Origin: Candidatus Margulisiibacteriota bacterium
GTDB taxonomy: Bacteria; Margulisbacteria; WOR-1; XYC2-FULL-46-14; JAHJBW01
Reading direction: 5' to 3'
NCBI GenBank assembly: GCA_018813405.1
Contig: JAHJBW010000189.1
Span: 1 to 20,745 of the forward strand
DNA length: 20,745 nt
Position numbers and translations under genes: made by a program. Below, one piece after another: positions 8,059 to 14,213 of this stretch. The notes under the pieces are model-generated. The model was not told where the DNA came from. It worked only from the letters and a program-made list of their open reading frames with translations, and ran no database searches. Within the stretch, counting starts at the first letter, position 1. Each line of letters starts with the position of its first letter.

Positions 8059-9576
8059 TTATCCGGTAAATTTGTACTTTAGACTATCACTGCCGCTTTC
8101 TTCGATATCGATCATCTGATAGGGAAAGAATACATGAGTGTCGGTTTCCCTTATGGTTAGGTCAGAAAGCCGCACCTCAAGATTTATGTCAGCCGGCATT
8201 ACTTTAAGCGTCTTTTTGGATGACGGCCCGTTGAGCGGCTGGGACCAGTTCTCGATTATGTGGCTTATGATCTCCCTTTTGCCCAAAAATTCTTCGCCGA
8301 ATTCAGTTAAAACAGCCAGAAGAGGCTTTCCCAGGCGCGCTTCTTTTAGAAGATTGATGCAGCCCAGCATTCCCAGGTGCTGGCTGAGAAATTGCCCTTC
8401 CTCTTTTTCGATAGAACCTATGTTCAACAGCAATAACTGGCAGTTCTTGTATTCCCTGCCAAGCTTTTCCTCATAACGCGTGTCGCCGGTTATCCCAATG
8501 GAAAGGTTTTCGTTGTTGATCGTCGGCAGGTTGGTCTCGATGACCAGGCCCACGGAGGATTCCTGGTTGGTCCAGCGTTCGCGATGGTAGGCGGGTTTTA
8601 CGTGGATTATGAAACCATACTTTTTAAGCAGGTCTTCTGTTCCTGACGTGGTAAGCGTATTTCCCGGTACCAGCAGGTTGAAATTTATTTCCTTGTTCCC
8701 GTATGGGTCAAGGGCGGACAACAAACCGTGGAATTTAAGCAGGGTGCCGGCGGAACCAAAGATATCTATTATTTTTGAACACTTTTCTTTGTTGTGATCA
8801 TTATATTTGGCTAAAAGGGATAATATGCCCTCCATCGATTCCGTATGGTCGTCGTGGTCATGGGTAATTATTATGGCATCTATATCAGCAATGCCCAGAC
8901 CAAAATCGCGCATGATAGCGTAGAAATCATAACCCGGATCAATGGCAATGCCTTTGGTCTCGCCCGAAGGGGACCTTAAAGTAATAAAATATCCTCCTCC
9001 CTGAGAAAGTCCTGATGAAAAAAGAGGGGTAGCGGAATTCCATTTATGCAGGGTCTTTAACATGCCGGCCCCGACCTTGAAATCGAGCGTCCGGGGCTGG
9101 TTAAGGTCTTCGATCAATTTTTCCTGGTTCTTTTTTATGGCGTCACGGGTCGGAAAGATGGTCCCTTCCATGTAACTGATGGCGGCGATAGCATGGCTTT
9201 TGGTGTTCTTGCAATGGAAATCCTGCTGGCGGGCGGCCTTAAAGTCCGCGAGCGCCTCTTTGAATCTGCCCTGCAGGAACCTGGCAATGCCTCGATAATA
9301 AAGGGCGATACCAAAATTCTTGTGCTGTTTCTGGTATTTCTTGTACATGCGATCGTAGATAGTTTCGGCTTCTTTGTACATAATGTCGTTTATGCACATA
9401 AAACCGAACTTGTGCCACACTTCTTCGGGAATTGCGGGGTCGGCCTCAAGCGTTGCCAGTATCTCTTTTAAATGAGAAACTATCCAATCTTTTCTGGTCT
9501 GATAGGGCAGGCGGGGAAGGTTTTCCCAGCTTTCGGGCTTTTTCTCGTCCAGGTGTATCTTTAGAAGCTGGAACAT
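8059..9576 (-). CDS. TPR plus metallo-beta-lactamase-fold hydrolase, function unknown
   Basis: A 505-aa protein with no signal peptide, so probably cytosolic. The N-terminal 140 residues are helical and include at least one clear tetratricopeptide repeat (ALYYRGIARFLQGRFKEALA, about residues 91-110). The C-terminal part from about 200 is a metallo-beta-lactamase (MBL) fold: the metal motif H239-D-H241-D-D243-H244, a later Asp365 in GDT, and His400 in SQHLGM. These are the positions expected for a dinuclear metal centre. Substrates of MBL enzymes range from thioesters to RNA, DNA and phosphodiesters, and nothing here identifies which applies. The ATG shares one base with the TAA of the outer-membrane gene upstream (TAATG), so expression is coupled to it. 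I do not recognise the exact family. Confidence 0.8.
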   Translation of the reverse strand: MFQLLKIHLDEKKPESWENLPRLPYQTRKDWIVSHLKEILATLEADPAIPEEVWHKFGFMCINDIMYKEAETIYDRMYKKYQKQHKNFGIALYYRGIARFLQGRFKEALADFKAARQQDFHCKNTKSHAIAAISYMEGTIFPTRDAIKKNQEKLIEDLNQPRTLDFKVGAGMLKTLHKWNSATPLFSSGLSQGGGYFITLRSPSGETKGIAIDPGYDFYAIMRDFGLGIADIDAIIITHDHDDHTESMEGILSLLAKYNDHNKEKCSKIIDIFGSAGTLLKFHGLLSALDPYGNKEINFNLLVPGNTLTTSGTEDLLKKYGFIIHVKPAYHRERWTNQESSVGLVIETNLPTINNENLSIGITGDTRYEEKLGREYKNCQLLLLNIGSIEKEEGQFLSQHLGMLGCINLLKEARLGKPLLAVLTEFGEEFLGKREIISHIIENWSQPLNGPSSKKTLKVMPADINLEVRLSDLTIRETDTHVFFPYQMIDIEESGSDSLKYKFTG

Positions 9577-10823
9577 TATAGTTTGTAGGTCACGCCCAGC
9601 ATCTGGGTGCGTCCGAATGAGCCGCCCAGATAGGCGTAATCAAGATAAAGTCTTTCTAACCCCAGGCTCATGCCGGCGGTCTTGCTTTCGTCATGTACTC
9701 CAACCCTCATTGCAACACCCTTTATGGGACGCACTTCTATGCCGTAATGCATGGTGGAGTTCTTGCTGTTCTGATTGAAAATGTTGTGCATGTCGATGGC
9801 GACCGTTGCCCAATCAAAGGGATTGAGAGCGGCGCCCACATTAACGTTCATTTCGTAGCGGGTAGCGGCGCCGTTGCTCCATTGAATGTCGGTGGTCAGC
9901 ATTTCTTTGGCCGCCAGTCCCAGGGCAAAATTGTCGGCGGGGCGAAAGATCGCGCCAACATCAATGCCAGCCCCAAAACCTTTGATATTTGGACTGCTGG
10001 CGATTTGCAGGTCGTAAATGTTTACATTGGCTCCAAGTGCGACCCTTTCTTCATAGCCCGATGCGACTGAAAGGGTGTACCAGTTGCTGTTGAGATTAAC
10101 TGAAGGATCGGAGTTTTTGTCCGTCATGTAGCTGATGCCCATGGCGAACTGGGCCTTGCCGAAAGGCGAATATTCGCCCTGTACGCGATAGCGGTTGTCC
10201 CAGTAAGTAGGCCTGCCGTAATCGTAGCGATACAATGGCCATACCACGATCTCTGTCCGTACAGCTTCTTTCGCCATCTGCTTTGCCACTTCTTTGGCGA
10301 AATCCTTGCTTACCTCGGTGGTCTTCTCAAGTACGGCCTTGCCTGTTTCCTTTAGCTGTTCTTTTGCCATTTCGTGTACGTCCCTGACCGGTTCTTCTCC
10401 CTGGGAGAGCACGTCTTCGGCCATGCTTTCGGTCTTTTCATGTTTTTCTCCCTCGCGTCCCCAGTTTTTCTTGAGCACTCCGGTATCAGACAGGTACTGC
10501 GAACCAGAAACAGCAAGGAGAGATAACGCTCCTATTCCCACTATCCAGGCAAAAGGGTTCAATTCGGTCTCAAAGCACATCTTCAGGGCCGCGAAATTGT
10601 CGCCCACGTTGACATTGCGATTGTTTATCAAGAGCGACCCTGAAATATCCACGCCGGGGTTTATTGCCAGGCCGGCCGGGTTCCAGTAGGCGGCGTTGGC
10701 GTCGTTGGCAACGGCAGTAAAGGCTCCTCCCATTCCCATGGGCCTGACCCCCTGGAAAGCCTGTGCCCAAACAATGCTGCCGAAGAAGGTTAAAAGCGTT
10801 ATGCATGTGATAATTCTTTTCAT
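9576..10823 (-). CDS. PorV/TraF-like outer-membrane protein with an inserted hydrophobic plus Lys/Glu-rich helical segment
   Basis: Predicted outer-membrane barrel of 415 aa. The signal peptide ends in VWAQA (cleavage near residue 22). The mature N-terminus GVRPMGMGGAFTAVANDANA with YWNPAGL is the signature of the PorV/TraF/UPF0164 group. The barrel is interrupted: residues 89-107 form a hydrophobic helix-like run, and residues about 117-190 form a charged, Ala/Lys/Glu-rich amphipathic stretch (for example AKEQLKETGKAVLEKTTEV) that resembles LEA-type helices. Barrel-like sequence resumes at about 192 and continues to the aromatic-containing end. The second PorV-like protein in this window lacks the insert. 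No Shine-Dalgarno is present. A TAGAAT box 6 nt before the ATG suggests a leaderless message. Function beyond an outer-membrane location is unknown. Confidence 0.82.
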   Translation of the reverse strand: MKRIITCITLLTFFGSIVWAQAFQGVRPMGMGGAFTAVANDANAAYWNPAGLAINPGVDISGSLLINNRNVNVGDNFAALKMCFETELNPFAWIVGIGALSLLAVSGSQYLSDTGVLKKNWGREGEKHEKTESMAEDVLSQGEEPVRDVHEMAKEQLKETGKAVLEKTTEVSKDFAKEVAKQMAKEAVRTEIVVWPLYRYDYGRPTYWDNRYRVQGEYSPFGKAQFAMGISYMTDKNSDPSVNLNSNWYTLSVASGYEERVALGANVNIYDLQIASSPNIKGFGAGIDVGAIFRPADNFALGLAAKEMLTTDIQWSNGAATRYEMNVNVGAALNPFDWATVAIDMHNIFNQNSKNSTMHYGIEVRPIKGVAMRVGVHDESKTAGMSLGLERLYLDYAYLGGSFGRTQMLGVTYKL

Positions 10824-10829
10824 GCCTAG

Positions 10830-10858
10830 ATTCTAGCAGATGAGCCTTGCGCATTCAA
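10830..10858 (-). promoter_or_regulatory. Sigma70-type promoter for the outer-membrane protein gene
   Basis: On the minus strand, -35 TTGAAT (10853-10858), a 17-nt spacer and -10 TAGAAT (10830-10835). Six bases then precede the ATG at 10823, so the expected start falls at about the A of ATG and the mRNA would be leaderless. The -35 box abuts that of the divergent promoter. Confidence 0.55.
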
Positions 10859-10875
10859 CGTAATTTGTGTAGAAT
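10847..10875 (+). promoter_or_regulatory. Sigma70-type promoter for the plus-strand lipid/surface operon
   Basis: -35 TTGCGC (10847-10852), a 17-nt spacer and -10 TAGAAT (10870-10875). The ATG at 10886 is 10 nt further, giving a predicted 5' leader of only a few bases. The -35 match is weak (3 of 6) but the spacing is ideal, and the -10 is identical to those of the divergent promoter and hisG. Confidence 0.5.
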
Positions 10876-10885
10876 TTCATACATA

Positions 10886-11482
10886 ATGAATATCATTTCT
10901 ATAGTAAGGGACATATTGATCCGCCCGGCTGAAACATGGCAAAGACTTTCCCAGAAGAAACCTGATGCCAGAAAGCTTTTCTTTGGCCTGGCAATGGTGC
11001 TGGCCCTGGTGCCGGCAATATCGGTTGTCCTGGGCTTTTCTCTGGTCGGCTTGAAGCTGGGCCCGCTGGAAACGGTCAAGATCCCGCTCACGTCGGCTAT
11101 ACTGGCAGGTATTGCTGTCTATATTGTCAATCTGGCCGGAGTTTACGCCGCGGCGGTGCTTATGCGCTTTATAGGGAACAGTTTTCATACAGATGCCCCG
11201 TTCTCTTCTTATATGAGTCTGGCCATACTTTCTGCCGTGCCTTATTGGCTGGCGGGAGCATTCAACCTGATCCCTGCGCTAAGAGTGCTTTCTATGATAG
11301 GTATATATGGTATCTATATTCTTTTCCTGGGAATACCTGAGATGATAAAAGTGCCGGAAGAAAGGAACCTGCCTTTTAATGTGGCCGTGGTGGTCGCTAT
11401 TATTATACTGGTACTGTTGGGCAATTTTATCATTTCCCCCTTTATTGATGGCCCGCTGTACGCGGAGTTCCTGGCGTATTAG
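10886..11482 (+). CDS. Yip1-domain-like integral membrane protein
   Basis: Inner-membrane protein of 198 aa with about five hydrophobic segments. The N-terminus (IVRDILIRPAETWQRL) is the amphipathic lead-in typical of bacterial Yip1-domain (PF04893-like) proteins, whose biochemical role is not established. A TTG at 10847 in the same frame could extend it by 13 residues. I reject it because that TTG falls in the predicted -35 box, and because homology of this type usually begins at the chosen ATG. No Shine-Dalgarno is seen, in line with a leaderless transcript. It is the first gene of the plus-strand operon, 3 nt before the acyl ligase gene. Confidence 0.72.
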   Translation: MNIISIVRDILIRPAETWQRLSQKKPDARKLFFGLAMVLALVPAISVVLGFSLVGLKLGPLETVKIPLTSAILAGIAVYIVNLAGVYAAAVLMRFIGNSFHTDAPFSSYMSLAILSAVPYWLAGAFNLIPALRVLSMIGIYGIYILFLGIPEMIKVPEERNLPFNVAVVVAIIILVLLGNFIISPFIDGPLYAEFLAY

Positions 11483-11485
11483 ACA

Positions 11486-13102
11486 ATGGAACAACTTGCT
11501 ACATTAAAAGAGGTGCTTGAATCCACGGTTGGCCGGCATGCCGACAGTATTGCCTTTCAGATGAGGGGCGAAAGCGGCTTCCGCAAGTTTTCTTTTAAGG
11601 ATGTTGCCGACATAGTGAACAGTCTTTCAATACGGCTGGCTCAGGCGGGCATCAAAAAGGGCGACAGGGTAGCTCTCTTTTCAGAAAATCGTCCCGAATG
11701 GCCGCTTGCCTATCTAGCCGTCACCACGATGGGGGCTGTGGTGGTGCCTATTGACGCCGTACTTCACAAGAACGAAGTGAAGGTGTTGATGGACGATTGC
11801 GAGGCGGCCGCCATAATAGTGTCCCGTGACTGCTCGCAGAATGTGGCGGGCAAGAGCATAAAGCATGTGATACCTGTTGAAAGCATGAGCGACAGGGTTG
11901 CCGATGAACAAGACCTGCCCGATGTGGCCAGTGATGATCTGGCCGCTATTGTCTATACTTCCGGCACCACGGGGGTGCCAAAGGGCGTAATGCTGACTCA
12001 CGGCAACATTGCCAGCAATGTCGAAGCCGTGGCCGGCCTTTTTGACATTGGTCCAGGAGACAATTTTCTCTCTGTCCTTCCGCTCCACCACACCTTTGAG
12101 ACCACGGCCGGTTTCCTGGGGCCGTTTTTCCTTGGCGCAACTATTACTTACGCGGAAAGCCTTAAATCTTACAGCCTGATACAGAATATGCAGGAAACAG
12201 GGACGACCATTATGTGCGGCGTGCCCCTTTTGTACCAGCTTTTCTACGACGGTATAATAAGGGAGGTTGAATCAAAAGGCGTGGCCGCCAGGACACTCTT
12301 TCAAACGCTTATGACGTTGGCCAAAAATATCCCCTCCCAAAGTATCAGGCGCAAAATGTTTGGTATGCTCCATAAAAAATTTGGCGGGAAACTGCGCTTC
12401 TGGGTCTCGGGCGGGGCGGCCATCAAGCCGGAGACCATTAAAGGGTTTGAAATATTTGGCATTCCCATCATGCAGGGATACGGATTGAGCGAGTCCTCGC
12501 CCATATTGACCTGCTGTAACCTTGAGAACAACAGGGTTGGTTCGGTTGGCAGACCCATACCCAGAGTGGAAATACAAATAGAGGATGGAGAGATCGTGGC
12601 CCGCGGCCCGAATATCATGAAGGGATACTACAAAAGGAAAGACCTGACGGAAGAAGTCCTCAAGAATGGCTGGCTGCGTACGGGCGACATGGGGAGTTTT
12701 GACGGGGACGGTTTCCTTTACATAACCGGCCGCTGTAAGGATGTTATTGTTACCGCTTCCGGCGTGAATGTCTACCCCGAGGAAATAGAAAAATACTTGA
12801 GCAAAGTGCCGGAAATAAAAGAATGCTGTGTTCTTGGCGTATCTGTAAAAGTAGGGATACGGGCTGGCAGTGAAGAAGTAATGGCTGTGGTCGTGCCCGA
12901 CTATGAGTATTTTGAAAAGAAACACAAAAAGATCGGCCAGCAAGAGGTGGAAGAGATAATCAGGGAAAGGATTTCCGACATCAACGATCAAATAGCCGAC
13001 TACAAGCGTGTGGCGGCGATAAAATTCCGCAGTATAGAACTGCCAAAGACCAGGCTTAAGAAAATAAAGAAATTTGAGGTCAGGAAGGAAATGGGGCTTT
13101 GA
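11486..13102 (+). CDS. AMP-forming acyl ligase (long-chain acyl-CoA or acyl-ACP synthetase)
   Basis: Adenylate-forming enzyme (ANL superfamily) of 538 aa that activates a fatty acid as acyl-AMP and transfers it to a thiol. Visible motifs: the P-loop YTSGTTGVPKG (residues 157-167), HHTFE, QGYGLSESSP, the hinge region GFLYITGRCKDVI, NVYPEEIE, and the C-terminal LPKTRLKKIKKFEV carrying the adenylation lysine. These fit long-chain acyl-CoA synthetases and the synthetase half of Aas. With an ACP gene directly downstream and a PlsC after it, acyl-ACP synthesis (Aas-like) is more attractive than beta-oxidation; no beta-oxidation gene is nearby. This is inference from context. No good Shine-Dalgarno is present at the ATG. 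Confidence 0.9.
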   Translation: MEQLATLKEVLESTVGRHADSIAFQMRGESGFRKFSFKDVADIVNSLSIRLAQAGIKKGDRVALFSENRPEWPLAYLAVTTMGAVVVPIDAVLHKNEVKVLMDDCEAAAIIVSRDCSQNVAGKSIKHVIPVESMSDRVADEQDLPDVASDDLAAIVYTSGTTGVPKGVMLTHGNIASNVEAVAGLFDIGPGDNFLSVLPLHHTFETTAGFLGPFFLGATITYAESLKSYSLIQNMQETGTTIMCGVPLLYQLFYDGIIREVESKGVAARTLFQTLMTLAKNIPSQSIRRKMFGMLHKKFGGKLRFWVSGGAAIKPETIKGFEIFGIPIMQGYGLSESSPILTCCNLENNRVGSVGRPIPRVEIQIEDGEIVARGPNIMKGYYKRKDLTEEVLKNGWLRTGDMGSFDGDGFLYITGRCKDVIVTASGVNVYPEEIEKYLSKVPEIKECCVLGVSVKVGIRAGSEEVMAVVVPDYEYFEKKHKKIGQQEVEEIIRERISDINDQIADYKRVAAIKFRSIELPKTRLKKIKKFEVRKEMGL

Positions 13103-13103
13103 T

Positions 13104-13170
13104 GTTTAATGTTAAACCTGCCTGCCGGTTTACCCGCCGAAGGAGGGTAGGCAGGTGGCAAATGTTAAAT
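13104..13170. repeat. AT-rich oligomers upstream of the ACP gene
   Basis: GTTTAATGTTAAAC (13104-13117) is a perfect 6+6 inverted repeat. AAATGTTAAAT (13160-13170) is the exact reverse complement of ATTTAACATTT, which occurs twice downstream of the ACP gene. The two lie on either side of the GC-rich palindrome, so the ACP gene is bracketed by inverted copies of one short AT-rich word. Confidence 0.6.
13116..13156. repeat. GC-rich palindrome between the acyl ligase and ACP genes
   Basis: ACCTGCCT (13116-13123) pairs with AGGCAGGT (13149-13156). Three more pairs, one of them G-U, extend the stem inward. The reverse complement contains CTACCC-N6-GGCGGG, matching the loop core of the 8010-8057 hairpin, so both may be members of one dispersed intergenic repeat family. 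It has no U-run and is not a terminator. Confidence 0.6.
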
Positions 13171-13172
13171 GT

Positions 13173-13178
13173 GAGGAG
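13173..13178 (+). promoter_or_regulatory. Shine-Dalgarno that sets the ACP start
   Basis: GAGGAG lies 6 nt before the ATG at 13185. An in-frame GTG at 13155 would add ten residues (MANVKCEEKA) but has no ribosome-binding site and lies inside the palindrome arm. Confidence 0.75.
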
Positions 13179-13184
13179 AAAGCA

Positions 13185-13439
13185 ATGGGAGAGGAACTAA
13201 AAAAAGAGATAAGGGCTACGGTGTCAAAGGTAATTAAGATGCCAGAGGAGAAAATTGGTGATGATACCGATCTATTCTCAGAATTAGGAGTGGATTCACT
13301 TCTGGGAGTAGAAATCCTTGCTAATCTGGATAAGAAGTATAAACTAGATATTCCGGAAAATAGGCTCAAGAAGATCAGGACTTTAAACAATATTGTGGAA
13401 GTCGTAAACGATCTTTTGGAAAAAAGAGAATATCCTTAA
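13185..13439 (+). CDS. Acyl carrier protein, small stand-alone
   Basis: An 84-aa acidic helical protein of ACP size. The phosphopantetheine attachment motif is G35-V-D37-S38-L39, with Ser38 the expected 4'-phosphopantetheine site, followed by LLGVEILANLDKKYKLDIPE, the usual helix II region. It would be loaded by a phosphopantetheinyl transferase encoded elsewhere and carries acyl groups as thioesters. Its position between an acyl ligase and a PlsC suggests a dedicated carrier shuttling activated fatty acid to the acyltransferase. It is not obviously the housekeeping AcpP: there is no fab gene beside it, and it has LLGVEI where AcpP has LDTVEL. It appears more AT-rich than its neighbours and is flanked by AT-rich repeats, which may mean insertion. 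A polyketide-type or D-alanyl carrier is the alternative. Confidence 0.85.
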   Translation: MGEELKKEIRATVSKVIKMPEEKIGDDTDLFSELGVDSLLGVEILANLDKKYKLDIPENRLKKIRTLNNIVEVVNDLLEKREYP

Positions 13440-13443
13440 AAAG

Positions 13444-13471
13444 GATTTAACATTTAAGATTTAACATTTAA
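13444..13471 (+). repeat. Tandem 14-bp AT-rich direct repeat between ACP and plsC
   Basis: GATTTAACATTTAA occurs twice head to tail (13444-13457 and 13458-13471), followed by a third partial start GATTTTT just before the plsC ATG. The repeats occupy the place where a Shine-Dalgarno would be expected, and none is seen for plsC. Confidence 0.75.
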
Positions 13472-13478
13472 GATTTTT

Positions 13479-14213
13479 ATGGATACATCTGCTTACTGGA
13501 GGAAATTATTAAGGTCCGATGAACCGGTCGATCTCGAGGCCGTTAAAAAATGCCGCACGCATTTTAAATTGTTGAGACCTTTTTTCTTTGCTATTTTTAA
13601 GCTTGTTTCCCGGCTGTTTTTTCCCGTAACCCTTGAAGGCGCTGAAAACCTGCCGGAAAGAGGCGCCTACATAGTGGCTCCCAACCATGTCAGCATACTT
13701 GATTACCCTTCGGTCATATGCCGCTTGCCCCGGCAGATAAGGGACGAACTTTTTCCTGTGGCATCAAAGGCCTATTACGACAATCCTGTGGCCTTTTTCT
13801 TTATGGCCATGGCGGCCAATGTCATCCGCATCGATACGGAAGATGATTTTTTTTCTGCCCTGAAGGCCGCGGCAAATGTTTTAAAGGCCGGACATGCCGT
13901 TTTCCTCTTCCCGGAAGGTACCCGGTCGAAAAGCGGTGAATTACTGCCTTTTAAGAACGGATTGGGCATATTGTCCATTGAGCAAAATGTGCCCATTGTC
14001 CCTGTCCATGTTAACGGCACCTATGATGTCCTTCCGCCTAAAAAAATTTGGTTTAACAGGGGAAAGATTAGTGTTATAATTGGCCAACCTGTTTATCCGG
14101 AAAAATATATTTTGAAGAAGAAATCCATGCAGGCTTACGATGTTTATAAAGAGCTGACGGAAGAGATACGCAATAAAGTCCTTGAACTTAGGAATAGGGG
14201 GGATCAGAGATGA
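13479..14213 (+). CDS. plsC: 1-acyl-glycerol-3-phosphate acyltransferase family protein (PlsC-like)
   Basis: Membrane-associated glycerolipid acyltransferase of 244 aa, the usual length for PlsC. Catalytic motif I is N69-H70-x4-D75, motif III is F144-P-E-G-T-R-S150, and motif IV is PIVPVHVNG at about 168-176. A hydrophobic segment around residues 29-48 (LLRPFFFAIFKLVSRLFFPV) probably anchors it in the inner membrane. It transfers an acyl chain from acyl-ACP or acyl-CoA to position 2 of a lysophospholipid, most simply lysophosphatidate. Gene context raises the alternative that it reacylates lysophospholipids, as Aas does. Its TGA overlaps the next ATG (ATGA). Confidence 0.9.
   Translation: MDTSAYWRKLLRSDEPVDLEAVKKCRTHFKLLRPFFFAIFKLVSRLFFPVTLEGAENLPERGAYIVAPNHVSILDYPSVICRLPRQIRDELFPVASKAYYDNPVAFFFMAMAANVIRIDTEDDFFSALKAAANVLKAGHAVFLFPEGTRSKSGELLPFKNGLGILSIEQNVPIVPVHVNGTYDVLPPKKIWFNRGKISVIIGQPVYPEKYILKKKSMQAYDVYKELTEEIRNKVLELRNRGDQR

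Noticed and set aside
10847..10885. TTG start extending the Yip1-like protein by 13 residues
   Set aside because: The TTG is inside the predicted -35 box, lacks a convincing ribosome-binding site, and the added residues (MRIQRNLCRISYI) do not look like part of the domain.
12272..12991. Minus-strand open frame of 239 codons
   Set aside because: It is antisense to the acyl ligase, which has the expected motifs across this region.
13155..13184. GTG start extending the ACP by ten residues
   Set aside because: It falls in the palindrome arm without a ribosome-binding site, whereas GAGGAG is correctly placed for the ATG at 13185.
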